From Actinoplanes auranticolor (lineage in GTDB: Bacteria; Actinomycetota; Actinomycetes; Mycobacteriales; Micromonosporaceae): a DNA stretch of 64,000 nucleotides. The stretch spans positions 1-64,000 of the forward strand of contig NZ_BOQL01000011.1 in assembly GCF_018332655.1 (NCBI RefSeq), read 5' to 3'. A program made the position numbers and the translations under genes. A model generated the notes under the pieces. It was not told where the DNA came from. It saw only the letters and a list, made by a program, of their open reading frames with translations, and ran no database searches. Every line of letters begins with the position of its first letter. The stretch's first letter is position 1. Of this stretch, positions 26,199 to 34,569 are shown one piece after another.

Positions 26199-26814
26199 TC
26201 GAGCTGGTCGCCGCCACCGGGCGCGCGGGTGCGCAGTTGCTGTTTGAACTGGCCCGACCTCGCTCCGATCTTGCGCAGCTGCAGGCTCTCATGGATCTCG
26301 GCCAGGTCGGCCTCGGCGACCATGCAGACCAGGTGTTCGAAGAAGGCGAAATGGGTCGGCGACCGCAGGGCGCGTTCCGCCATGACGAACGGCTCCAGCG
26401 CGAACCACGCCCGGCGCACCCGCCACGGCATCAGGCTGACAACCATCTTCTCCTGGAGCCCACCGAAGACGGAAGGAAGCCCAGGCTGCTGTAGTAGAGC
26501 CCGACCCGGCTGACGTGCCGCCGGGCCTCGGCCGGCAACGCCGCGATGCCACCCTCGGCGGACTCCTTCGGCAGTTCACTGACGACGAAGTCCTCACTCT
26601 CGAGAAATTCGGTGGTCCGGCACTCACGCGTGAGCAGCTCGATCGCCACCAGCGTGTCGTCGGACCGGCGCATCGACCGCAGCTGACGTAAAGCGAACAG
26701 GCTGGACGCGACGACCGCGGAAACGGAGATCACCACTGCGATGAGATTCACGGCCAGACCCAGATTCAACCCCAGACCCCCAACACCCGTCGCGGCGCAA
26801 CAACGACCCGACAC
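26183..26814 (-). pseudogene. DUF4760-like membrane-anchored protein, frameshifted
   Basis: Two overlapping frames form one protein. The first (26814 leftward) has a hydrophobic helix (VNLIAVVISVSAVVASSLFALRQL begins it) and a soluble part with LPAEARRHVSRVGLYYSSLGF. It changes frame near 26465-26490. The second continues VFGGLQEKMVVSLMPWRVRR, then an FEHLVCMVAEA segment, to 26183. The whole resembles DUF4760-type proteins (single anchor plus helical domain). One inserted or deleted base explains the break. The start is uncertain, with a GTG at 26751 as an alternative. It follows a related membrane gene after 12 bp and overlaps the DHFR-like gene at its 3' end by 16 bp. Confidence 0.6.
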
Positions 26815-26826
26815 TATCGACAGTGG

Positions 26827-27402
26827 TCAACCGGACACCGCACGACCGCCCTCCGCACCGGACAGTGCACCGGCTGAACCCGAACCGCCGCGCACCGGTG
26901 CTGCTGAAGGGGAATCAAGCTCTTGGCGCGCCCGGGCCAGCAACGCGGTCAGCTCGGGCGCGTACCAACTCGCGTGCGCATCCAGCCAACCACGCAGGAA
27001 GGCGCTGTATCGGAAGGAGTCGAGGATCCAGGCGTCGAGCGAGTCGGACGCGCCACCCAGTCCTCGATCGGTGAACTTCATGGCGCGTTCCATCGCGTCG
27101 AGCAGGATTTCCGCCACCGCGTTGGCCCGGTAGGTCGTGTCCTCGTCCAACGCGGGCGACGCACCGATGGCATCGCGCTCGTTGAAGATCGGCCGCAGTC
27201 GGGGATGATCCAGATAGGCCTGCGTGACCACGACGAACAGGGCATCGAGCGCGGATTCGGCGGACGTCTCCAACGCATGGCTGAGCCGATCGGTCTGCTG
27301 CGCCATCATTCGCACCTGGTACCGGATGAATCTGAGGCTCACGATCACGGCCAACAGCCCGACGATCGAGACGGTGACCGAGGTCCACTCATAGGCTGAC
27401 AT
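26827..27402 (-). CDS. Membrane-anchored helical protein (DUF6082-like), unknown function
   Basis: 191 residues from ATG 27402; ATG 27438 is possible. One transmembrane helix (about 8-28) is followed by a coiled helix (RYQVRMMAQQTDRLSHALE) and a helical domain (about 50-165), with a disordered Gly/Ser/Ala tail. This layout resembles the DUF6082 group of actinobacterial proteins. It shares the layout of the frameshifted gene directly downstream, and the two look like a small operon. No function is known. Confidence 0.6.
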   Translation of the reverse strand: MSAYEWTSVTVSIVGLLAVIVSLRFIRYQVRMMAQQTDRLSHALETSAESALDALFVVVTQAYLDHPRLRPIFNERDAIGASPALDEDTTYRANAVAEILLDAMERAMKFTDRGLGGASDSLDAWILDSFRYSAFLRGWLDAHASWYAPELTALLARARQELDSPSAAPVRGGSGSAGALSGAEGGRAVSG

Positions 27403-27566
27403 GGCTAACTCGTACCAGTGAGCATGGATGGAAGCCATCGACGCAACGTCGAACTGTTCGCATCGTTCAGGTGCTTCGGAACACTTCGCCGAACGGCCGG
27501 GCCGGGGAATCGATCGGATTCCTTCCGTCTTGGCTGCGGCGGCGCCGGGCGCGCGACAATGCCGGG

Positions 27567-27962
27567 ATGGACTCGGCGTTCGAGGTGACCGCGGAGCAGA
27601 CACGGCGCCGGCGGGCCGTCGTCGTGGGACTGCTCGTGACGTACGCGTTGCTCGCTGCGATCTGCCGGCCGCTGACCGACCCCGCACTCGTCGCCGTCCT
27701 GGTCGTCGGTGCGCCGCTGTGCTGGGTCGGTGTGCGCCGCCGCCCGCGCCGGGCCCCGCCGGTCGGCGCGCGCTCGGCGGCGGTGTGGCTCGGCCTGCTC
27801 GGGCTGGGTGTGGCCGTCGAGCTGGGCCTGTGGCTCGGGCCGGACGATGTCGCGCACCCGACGCTGAGCACGCTCGCCGATCCGGTGCTGAGCACCTATC
27901 CCGGGCGGGTGCTCGGTTACCTGCTGTGGGCGGGTTCCGGTGTGTGGCTGGTGAGCCGGTGA
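27567..27962 (+). CDS. Small integral membrane protein, unknown function
   Basis: 131 residues with three or four hydrophobic segments (about 18-35, 42-56, 73-92 and 108-128) joined by Arg-rich cytoplasmic loops. The start at ATG 27567 is chosen because hydrophobic coding begins soon after; no strong ribosome-binding site is seen. Its stop overlaps the GTG of the next gene (GTGA), so the two are coupled. The function is unknown. Confidence 0.7.
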   Translation: MDSAFEVTAEQTRRRRAVVVGLLVTYALLAAICRPLTDPALVAVLVVGAPLCWVGVRRRPRRAPPVGARSAAVWLGLLGLGVAVELGLWLGPDDVAHPTLSTLADPVLSTYPGRVLGYLLWAGSGVWLVSR

Positions 27963-28159
27963 CCCCGCGGGCCGCCGTCATCGCCGGCTTCGCCGCGCTG
28001 CTGGTCGTGGCCGTCGTGGCCGACCTGGTCGCCCGGCGGGCGGGTTCGGGTGTACGGCCGCTCGCCGCCACGCTGACCGCGGCGCTGCGTACGCGCGGTG
28101 GCCGGGTTGTCGTCCTCGCTGCCTGGCTCTGGCTGGGCTGGCACTTCCTGGCCCGGTAG
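27959..28159 (+). CDS. DUF6186-like small membrane protein
   Basis: 66 residues with two transmembrane helices (about 5-24 and 46-63) and a closing WLWLGWHFLAR, a tail characteristic of DUF6186-type actinobacterial proteins. The GTG start overlaps the preceding stop by 4 bp. The two small membrane proteins probably act together, but no role is known. Confidence 0.72.
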   Translation: MTPRAAVIAGFAALLVVAVVADLVARRAGSGVRPLAATLTAALRTRGGRVVVLAAWLWLGWHFLAR

Positions 28160-28179
28160 CGCGGCGGGTGACCGCAGGC

Positions 28180-29298
28180 TCAGCTGATCCACCGCACCGA
28201 GCCGTTGAAGACGTTTGTCCAGTTGAAGACGGCCATGTTGTCCCAGCCGTCACCCGAGGTCGCGATGTTCGCCGGGTTCCAGCCGTTGCCGGGCACCGCC
28301 GTCCACGTCGGCTCCCAGTAGAAGACGCCGATCGCCCCGCCGGCCTTGGCCGCGTTCTGTACCGCCGTGAACGCCGCCGCCTGGCCCGCCCAGGTCGCCG
28401 GGTAGCCCGGGCACGCGGTCGTGATGCTGTTGCCCGTGCTGTCGGCGTTGTTGGTCGTGAACGGGGTCGCGGTCTCGGCCAGGATCGTCGGCTTGCCGTA
28501 CCGGGAGATCATGTCGGCGATGACGCCGGTCATGTTGGCCATCGTGCCGTGCCAGTTGCAGTAGTACGACAGCGCGGTGATGTCCCAGCTGACACCCTTG
28601 GCCCGGATGCCGTCGTAGAACCAGCGGGCGTGCGCATCGCTGTCCGAGTTGGCGGTGTGGATGATCACCTGGGTCGAGGAGTTGCAGGCCTTGGTCGCGT
28701 TGTAGCCCGACTTCAGCAGCAGGCTCAGGTTGGTGAAGTCGTTGTTGACCACCTTGCCGTCGTTCCACAGCATGCCGACGTTGATCTCGTTGCCGATCTG
28801 CACGCTGTCCGGGGTGGTGCCCTGCGCCTTGAGGCTGGTGCACAGCCCGTACGTGTAGTCGTAGACGTCCTTGGTCAGCGTGCTGATGCCGTGGCTCGAC
28901 CAGGCCGCCGGCTTGGTCTGCACCCCGGGGTCGGCCCAGGTGTCGGAGTAGTGGAAGTCGATCAGCAGCTTGAAACCCTTGGCCTTGACCGTCCGCGCGT
29001 ACGCCAGCACCTTGGCCGCGTTGTTGTAGCCGCTGGCCGGGTTGTTCCACACGCGCAGCCGGACGTAGTTGACGCCCGCGCCCTTGAGGATGTCGAGGGG
29101 GTCGGCGACCGTGCCGGCGGCCGTGTAGTACTGCGCGCCCAGGTCGACGGCGCGTTGCAGGCTGGAGATGTCGGCGCCGCGCATCGACAGCGTGGCGGCC
29201 TGCGCCTCGGCGGGTGCCGCGAGAGCCGCGGTGGGCAGGGCGACGGCGAGGAAGGCGCCGAGGACGCCGATCCGCTTGCGTACTTCCCGGAGGACCAT
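28180..29298 (-). CDS. ganB: Secreted GH53 arabinogalactan endo-beta-1,4-galactanase
   Basis: 372 residues. A signal peptide (about 1-34, cleaved near AQA-AT) precedes a single GH53 barrel starting SMRGADISSLQ. The acid/base is E171 in QIGNEIN and the nucleophile is E275 in ILAETATPF. It cuts beta-1,4-galactan of pectic rhamnogalacturonan I outside the cell, releasing galacto-oligosaccharides for the GH42 enzyme encoded directly upstream. Two identical 15-bp palindromic boxes (29333-29347, 29399-29413) flank a candidate promoter, so it is probably induced through a LacI-type repressor. The symbol follows the ganB usage for GH53 galactanases. Confidence 0.93.
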   Translation of the reverse strand: MVLREVRKRIGVLGAFLAVALPTAALAAPAEAQAATLSMRGADISSLQRAVDLGAQYYTAAGTVADPLDILKGAGVNYVRLRVWNNPASGYNNAAKVLAYARTVKAKGFKLLIDFHYSDTWADPGVQTKPAAWSSHGISTLTKDVYDYTYGLCTSLKAQGTTPDSVQIGNEINVGMLWNDGKVVNNDFTNLSLLLKSGYNATKACNSSTQVIIHTANSDSDAHARWFYDGIRAKGVSWDITALSYYCNWHGTMANMTGVIADMISRYGKPTILAETATPFTTNNADSTGNSITTACPGYPATWAGQAAAFTAVQNAAKAGGAIGVFYWEPTWTAVPGNGWNPANIATSGDGWDNMAVFNWTNVFNGSVRWIS

Positions 29299-29332
29299 GC
29301 CCGGCCGCCTGTCGATCGAAGATGTTCGATGC

Positions 29333-29347
29333 TGGGAGCGCTCACAG
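29333..29347. promoter_or_regulatory. LacI-type operator copy 1 before GH53
   Basis: TGGGAGCGCTCACAG, centred on GAGCGCTC. The core differs at one position from the streptomycete CebR box TGGGAGCGCTCCCA. It overlaps the -10 region of a candidate leftward promoter (-35 TTTACA, read on the minus strand at 29368-29373, and -10 TTACTG), where binding would block transcription. Confidence 0.7.
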
Positions 29348-29398
29348 TAATGTGCCGCTCCGGGCGTTGTAAACCCAATCTGACAGGGATTGGTCACC

Positions 29399-29413
29399 TG
29401 GGAGCGCTCACAG
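29399..29413. promoter_or_regulatory. LacI-type operator copy 2 before GH53
   Basis: An exact repeat of the 15-bp box at 29333, with centres 66 bp apart. It lies just beyond the 3' end of the GH42 gene. Two identical boxes at this distance suit cooperative or looped binding of a dimeric repressor. Confidence 0.68.
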
Positions 29414-29417
29414 ACGA

Positions 29418-31430
29418 TCAGCGTTCGCGGATGACCGCGGCGCCGCCGGCCGGCAGCCGGATCGCGCCGGTCACTGCGGTGCCGGTCAGCAGGTCGACAC
29501 CGGCGGCGGGCACCTCGTGCTCATCTCCGGTGTGGTTGAGCAGGAACAGCCACGACCGGTCACCGGCCCGCCGGCGCACCGCCTCGACACCGGCCGGCCG
29601 GCCGGGCCGCTCCGGGCCCGCACCGGCCGACGCGGCCACCCTGGCCAGCAGAAGACCGGAGGACTCCGGGTCGAGACGGGTGGAAACGTAGTAGGCCGCG
29701 CCGTCTCCGACCGCGTGACGCGTGACGGCGGGCAGGCCGTCGAGGACACCCTCGGCGTACCGGGCCAGGGCATGCGCCCCTTCGAGATGCACGGTCTCAC
29801 TCCACAGCTCCCCGGTCCCCGCTGAACCCGGCGAGAGCCACAGGTCCCCGGGCGTCGCCGCGAAGAGCGCGACGCGGTCGTCCGGGCCGAGCGGATGGAA
29901 CTCCTCCACCCGGACGCCGAGCAGCTCCCGCAGCGCGCCCGGATAGCCGCCGGTCCGCACCCGGGCGTACTCGTCGGCGACCCCGGTCAGGTAAGTGACG
30001 ACGAGATGGCCACCGGCCTCGACCCAGGACCGCAGCTCCGCGGCCTGGGCGCCGGTCATCAGGTAGTGCCCGGGCAGGACCAGCATCCGGTACGCCGAAA
30101 GCCGCTCCAGCACGCCGATCACGTCACAGACGATGCCCCGCCGCCACAGGGCCCGGTGCGCCCGCTGCGCCTCCTCGGCGTGGTCGAGCCGGGTGGACGG
30201 CAGCCCGGCCGCCTGCAACGCCCACGCCGACGGCTCGTCGTACGCGACCGCCACCCGCGCCCCCACCGCGCCCTCGGCCGTCTCGCCGATCCGGTCCAGC
30301 GCCTCCCCCAGCGCGACCGCCTCCCGGTACACCCGGCTGTCCGGGCCCGCGTGCGGCACCAGCGCGGAGTGGAACAGCTCGGCGCCTCCGCGCGGTGCCC
30401 GCCACTGGAAGAAGAGCGCGCCGCGCGAACCCCGGGCCACGGCGGCCAGGCTCTGCCGGGCCATCCGTCCCGGTTCCTTGGTGTGCATCCGGCCGGCCGC
30501 GTAGATGAGGTTCGGCGCCGTCTCCATCAGCAGCCAGTGCGGTGCGCCCGGGGACCGCCGCGCCCAGCCCCGGGCCAGGTCGGCCGCGAACGCAGTCTGC
30601 TCCTCCGCACCGATCCCGGGCTCCGACGGGTAGTGGTCGATGGCGACCAGGTCCACCTCGCGGGCCCAGCGGGCGTGGTCGACCGGCACCCACCCGCCGA
30701 GCACGAAGTTCGTCGTCACCGGCACGCCCGGCGTCGCGGCGCGCAGCACGTCGCGTTGCTCGGCGTACGCGGCCAGCAGCTCGTCGGAGGTGAACCGGCG
30801 GAAGTCCAGCACCTGGGCCGGGTTGGGCAGGTACTGGGTGCGGCGCGGCGGCCGGATCTGCGCCCAGTCGGTGTAGTGCTGCCCCCAGAACGCCGTGGTC
30901 CAGGCGCCGTTGAGGTGCTCCAGGTCGTCGTAGCGCCCCCGCAGCCACACCCGGAACGCCTCGGCCGTCAGCTCGCAGTGGCAGGTGGTGCCGTACTCGT
31001 TGTGCACGTGCCACATCGTCAGCGCGGGGTGGTCGCGGTAGTGCTCGCCGAGGGCGGCCGCGACGCGGCGGGCGGCCGTACGGTACGCCGGCGCGCTCGC
31101 GCAGTAGGTGTCGCGGCTGCCGTGACTGAGCCGCACGCCGTCCGCGTTCACCGGCAGCGCCTCGGGGTGGGCCAGGCTGAACCACGGCGGCGGGGAGGCG
31201 GTCGGAGTGGCCAGAGCGACGCCGACGCCGTGGCCGGCCAGGCGGTCGAGCACCTGGTCGAGCCAGCCGAAGTCGTAGCGGCCCGGGGCCGGCTCCAGTT
31301 TCGACCAGGCGAAGACGCCGACGGTCGCAGTGGTCACCCGGGCCCGGCGCATCAGGGCGGCGTCCTCGGCGTGTACGTCGGCGGGCCATTGCTCGGAGTT
31401 GTAGTCCCCGCCGTACAGCAACCCCGGCAT
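29418..31430 (-). CDS. ganA: GH42 beta-galactosidase
   Basis: 670 residues from ATG 31430 (GGGGAGCGGC upstream), with no signal peptide, so cytoplasmic. The GH42 barrel (about 5-375) carries acid/base E145 in HVHNEYGT and nucleophile E303 in LMETAPN. Cysteines C110, C150 and C152 are remnants of the family zinc cluster, with the fourth not obvious. A glutamine-amidotransferase-like trimerisation domain (about 385-595) and a small C-terminal beta domain follow. It removes galactose from oligosaccharides made by the GH53 enzyme next door. It is divergent from the GH95 gene across 48 bp holding a candidate ROK site. Confidence 0.93.
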   Translation of the reverse strand: MPGLLYGGDYNSEQWPADVHAEDAALMRRARVTTATVGVFAWSKLEPAPGRYDFGWLDQVLDRLAGHGVGVALATPTASPPPWFSLAHPEALPVNADGVRLSHGSRDTYCASAPAYRTAARRVAAALGEHYRDHPALTMWHVHNEYGTTCHCELTAEAFRVWLRGRYDDLEHLNGAWTTAFWGQHYTDWAQIRPPRRTQYLPNPAQVLDFRRFTSDELLAAYAEQRDVLRAATPGVPVTTNFVLGGWVPVDHARWAREVDLVAIDHYPSEPGIGAEEQTAFAADLARGWARRSPGAPHWLLMETAPNLIYAAGRMHTKEPGRMARQSLAAVARGSRGALFFQWRAPRGGAELFHSALVPHAGPDSRVYREAVALGEALDRIGETAEGAVGARVAVAYDEPSAWALQAAGLPSTRLDHAEEAQRAHRALWRRGIVCDVIGVLERLSAYRMLVLPGHYLMTGAQAAELRSWVEAGGHLVVTYLTGVADEYARVRTGGYPGALRELLGVRVEEFHPLGPDDRVALFAATPGDLWLSPGSAGTGELWSETVHLEGAHALARYAEGVLDGLPAVTRHAVGDGAAYYVSTRLDPESSGLLLARVAASAGAGPERPGRPAGVEAVRRRAGDRSWLFLLNHTGDEHEVPAAGVDLLTGTAVTGAIRLPAGGAAVIRER

Positions 31431-31446
31431 GCCGCTCCCCGCTTGT

Positions 31447-31470
31447 AGTTTGTTGGGATTCCCGCCAAAG
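31447..31470. promoter_or_regulatory. Candidate ROK operator between GH42 and GH95
   Basis: AGTTTGTT-N8-CGCCAAAG. It shares the AGTTTGTT half and the GCCAAA half, at identical spacing, with the site at 37313-37339 between the ROK regulator and the ABC importer operon. Both loci also share a GCTTGTAG octamer nearby. It fills most of the 48 bp between the two divergent glycosidase genes. Confidence 0.5.
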
Positions 31471-31478
31471 TAGGGCGG

Positions 31479-33656
31479 GTGCGGGACGCTGTCAATTGGG
31501 AGCACGCGCTGGTGACCGGCAACGGGCGGCAGGGCGCGCTCTGCTGGGGCACCGCGGCCGAGGTCCGGCTGACCGTCTCGCACGAACGGCTGTTCCTGCC
31601 ACTCCGGGCTCCCTTGCCGGCGCCGGACACCGCGACGATCCTGCCGCGGCTGCGGGACCTGCTCGATCAGGGGCAGTACGCGCGGGCGGCGCGGGAGGTG
31701 TGCGAGCACGCAGCGGCCGGCGAGCCCGCGTACGCGGAGACGGTCCGGATCGATCCCCTGGTCGGCGCCGCGACGCTCACCGTGCGCCCCCGCCGCCCGG
31801 CCGCGAACCTGGTGCGCAGCGTCGATCCGGCCACCGGCCTGGTCGTCCTGCGCTGGCGGGACGACTGCGGCGAGACGCGGGTGGAGGTCTTCGCCTCACG
31901 CCCGGCCGACGCGATCGTGGTCCGGCTGTCCGGTCCCGGTGGCTTCGCCGGCCACCTGGCGCTGAACCTGATCGACGGCTCGCCGCCGCGCCCGGTCCGG
32001 GCCCGCACCGGCTCCGGCACGGACGGCATCCTGCTGACGGCCGAGTTCGACGCGGCGTGGCCCGGCGCGCCGCCCGGCTACCGGGTGCGCTGCCGGGCGG
32101 TGGCGGGCGACGTCGACGGCTCGGCGGTGCGCTCGGACGCCACCCTGATCATCCGGACGCTGCTTCCCGGCGAGCCCGAGCCGGACGTGCCGGGTGACTT
32201 CGACGTTCTGTTCGCCGCGCACCGGGCCGCGCACGGCGAGCTGATGGGCCGCGTCCACCTGGATCTGGCCGGGGATCCCGCCGACCGGGCCGCCCCCACC
32301 GCCGGGCTGCTGGCCCAGCCGGTGGGCCCGGCCCTGGTGGAGCGGCTGTTCGAGGCCGGCCGGTACGCCGTCGTCAGCAGCACCGGCGAGCTGCCCCCGA
32401 CACTGCAGGGGGTGTGGAGCGGCACCTGGACGCCCCCGTGGTCCAGCGGCTACACGCTCGACGGCAACCTGCCCGCCGTGGTCTCCGCGCTGCTGCCGAC
32501 CGCGACGCCGGAGCTGCTGCTGCCGGTCTTCGACCTGCTCGAGGCCCACCGCGACGACCTGCGCCACAACGCCCGCCGGCTGTACGGGGCCCGCGGCCTG
32601 CTGACCCCGGTGCACCTGTCCACCCACGGCCGGCAGAACCATTTCGGCCCGGTGTGGTGCCAGACGTTCTGGACCGCGGGCGCAGCGTGGATGAGCCGGC
32701 TCTACGTGGACTACTGGCGCTACACCGGCGACCGGGCGTTCCTGCGGGACCGGGCGCTGCCGTTCCTGCGCGAGGCCGCCGAGTTCTACCTCGACTTCGT
32801 CCAGGTACGCGACGGCACGGCGCTGTTCAGCCCGTCGTACTCACCGGAGAACGCCCCGGCCTCGACCGGCTCGCAGGCCTGCGTCAACGCCACCATGGAC
32901 GTCGCCGTGGTCCGCGACCTGCTGACCAACCTGCTGCGGTACGCGACCGGCGATCCGGCCGCGCCGGCGTGGCGGTCGCTGCTCGCGGCGCTGCCCGGCT
33001 ATCGCGTCGCGGACGGGCTGCTGGCCGAGTGGTGCCACGAGGGGCTCGACGACCAGCCCGCACATCGGCACGCGTCGCACCTGTGGCCGCTCTGGTACGA
33101 GCCGGATCCGCTGATCACCGAGGATCCCGTGCTGCGTGCGGCCGCGGTGGCCACCGTGCGGAGCCGGCTGGCCTGGTGGGCGGGCGCGGAGTCCGACGAG
33201 ATGGGGTACGGGCTGGCCCAGCTCGGGCTCGCGGCGGCCGCGCTGGGCCTGGCCGAGGAGGCGTACGGCACGGTCGTGACGATGGCGAGCCGCTACTGGC
33301 GCGACAACCTGGTGCCCACGCACAACCGGGACGCCCTGTTCAACGTGGACATCGCCGGTGGCCTGCCCGCGGTCGTCGCCGCGATGCTCGTCCGTTCGGC
33401 GCACGGCCGGCTGGATCTGCTGCCGGCGCTGCCCGGGGCCTGGCCGCGTGGCCGGGTCACCGGGCTCGCCGCCCGCGACGCGATCCGGGTCCGGGAGCTG
33501 AGCTGGGAGCCGGGCCGGGCCCACGCAGTGCTGTGGGCCGCCGAGCGCACCGCAGTCGTCGTGGGCGCCCCGCCGGGGATGACCATCGGCGGGGCGCCGC
33601 AGGTGACGCTGTCGCTGCCGCCCGGGCAGCCGGTGACGGTCCTGCTCAGCCCTTGA
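31479..33656 (+). CDS. GH95 family glycosidase (alpha-L-fucosidase/galactosidase type), divergent
   Basis: 725 residues from GTG 31479, no signal peptide. It has the GH95 order: N-terminal beta-sandwich (about 1-240, starting NWEHALVTGNGRQGALCWG), linker, an (alpha/alpha)6 barrel (about 275-640) and a C-terminal beta-domain ending LPPGQPVTVLL. Barrel landmarks include LQGVWSGTWTPPWSSGYTLD and RHASHLWPLW. Where typical GH95 enzymes carry an NxNxxMNYW-like stretch after that point, this protein reads GNLPAVVSALLP, so the active site may differ and specificity is uncertain. It likely removes a terminal sugar from imported pectic oligosaccharides. Its stop overlaps the convergent permease by 11 bp. 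Confidence 0.85.
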   Translation: MRDAVNWEHALVTGNGRQGALCWGTAAEVRLTVSHERLFLPLRAPLPAPDTATILPRLRDLLDQGQYARAAREVCEHAAAGEPAYAETVRIDPLVGAATLTVRPRRPAANLVRSVDPATGLVVLRWRDDCGETRVEVFASRPADAIVVRLSGPGGFAGHLALNLIDGSPPRPVRARTGSGTDGILLTAEFDAAWPGAPPGYRVRCRAVAGDVDGSAVRSDATLIIRTLLPGEPEPDVPGDFDVLFAAHRAAHGELMGRVHLDLAGDPADRAAPTAGLLAQPVGPALVERLFEAGRYAVVSSTGELPPTLQGVWSGTWTPPWSSGYTLDGNLPAVVSALLPTATPELLLPVFDLLEAHRDDLRHNARRLYGARGLLTPVHLSTHGRQNHFGPVWCQTFWTAGAAWMSRLYVDYWRYTGDRAFLRDRALPFLREAAEFYLDFVQVRDGTALFSPSYSPENAPASTGSQACVNATMDVAVVRDLLTNLLRYATGDPAAPAWRSLLAALPGYRVADGLLAEWCHEGLDDQPAHRHASHLWPLWYEPDPLITEDPVLRAAAVATVRSRLAWWAGAESDEMGYGLAQLGLAAAALGLAEEAYGTVVTMASRYWRDNLVPTHNRDALFNVDIAGGLPAVVAAMLVRSAHGRLDLLPALPGAWPRGRVTGLAARDAIRVRELSWEPGRAHAVLWAAERTAVVVGAPPGMTIGGAPQVTLSLPPGQPVTVLLSP

Positions 33657-34569
33657 CCGCTCCGACGATCACTCCGCGGGTGAAGTGCCGCTGCACGAAC
33701 GGGTAGACCAGGGCGATCGGGGCCACGGTCACCACCACCACGGCCATCTTGATCGCCAGGGTGGGTGGCAGAGTGGCTCCGACCGCGCCCGAGGTCTGCG
33801 GGGCCTGCCCGGCCAGGATGTAGCTCTGCAGGATCCGCTGGATCGGGAACTTCTCGTTGTCGTCGATGTAGAGCAGCGCGTTGAACCAGATGTTCCAGTA
33901 GCCGACTGCGTAGAACAGGCCCACCACCGCGACCACGGCCCGCGACAGCGGCAGCACGATCCGGAGCAGGATGCGGAACTCCCCCGCCCCGTCGATGCGT
34001 GCGCTGTCGAGCAGCTCGCCGGGGATGTTCTGGAAGAACGCCCGGACCACGACCAGATTGAACACGCTCACCGCGCCGGGCAGGATCAGCGACCACAGGC
34101 TGTCCTTGAGGCCCAGCCCGGTCACCACGAGATAGCTCGGCACCAGCCCGGGATAGATCAGAAAGGTCAGCAGGAAGTAGAAGAGCAGGCCGCGGTGCCA
34201 CACCGAACCGGGCCGGGACAGGCCGTAGGCGGCCAGCACGGTCAGCACCAGGCTGAACGCCGTGCCGACCACGGTCACCAGGGTGCTGACCAGCAGCGCC
34301 TTGCTGATCTGCCCGCCGGAGAAGATGATCCGGTACGCCGAGAAGTCGAGCTCGCGCGGCACCACCACCAGGCCACCGGCGGCGTTGATCGTGTCCCGCG
34401 ACGACAGGCTGGTCACCAGCACCACCCAGAGCGGCACCAGCACGGCCAGCACGACGGCCGTCAGCACCACCCCCTTGGCCGTCTGGCCGGCGATCCCGGG
34501 ATCCTCCTCCCAGGCCGGCCGCTCGGGATGCCGGCGGCGCGACGCGCGCAGATTCGTGGTCGCGGTCAT
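33646..34569 (-). CDS. Carbohydrate ABC transporter permease (LplC type)
   Basis: 307 residues with six transmembrane helices. The EAA loop (ELLDSARIDGAGEFRILLRI, about residues 193-212) contacts the shared ATPase. It is the last gene of the binding protein-LplB-LplC operon, with a 4-bp overlap with the upstream permease. No ATPase gene is in the operon, so a multitask MsiK-type ATPase encoded elsewhere probably energises it. Confidence 0.9.
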   Translation of the reverse strand: MTATTNLRASRRRHPERPAWEEDPGIAGQTAKGVVLTAVVLAVLVPLWVVLVTSLSSRDTINAAGGLVVVPRELDFSAYRIIFSGGQISKALLVSTLVTVVGTAFSLVLTVLAAYGLSRPGSVWHRGLLFYFLLTFLIYPGLVPSYLVVTGLGLKDSLWSLILPGAVSVFNLVVVRAFFQNIPGELLDSARIDGAGEFRILLRIVLPLSRAVVAVVGLFYAVGYWNIWFNALLYIDDNEKFPIQRILQSYILAGQAPQTSGAVGATLPPTLAIKMAVVVVTVAPIALVYPFVQRHFTRGVIVGAVKG

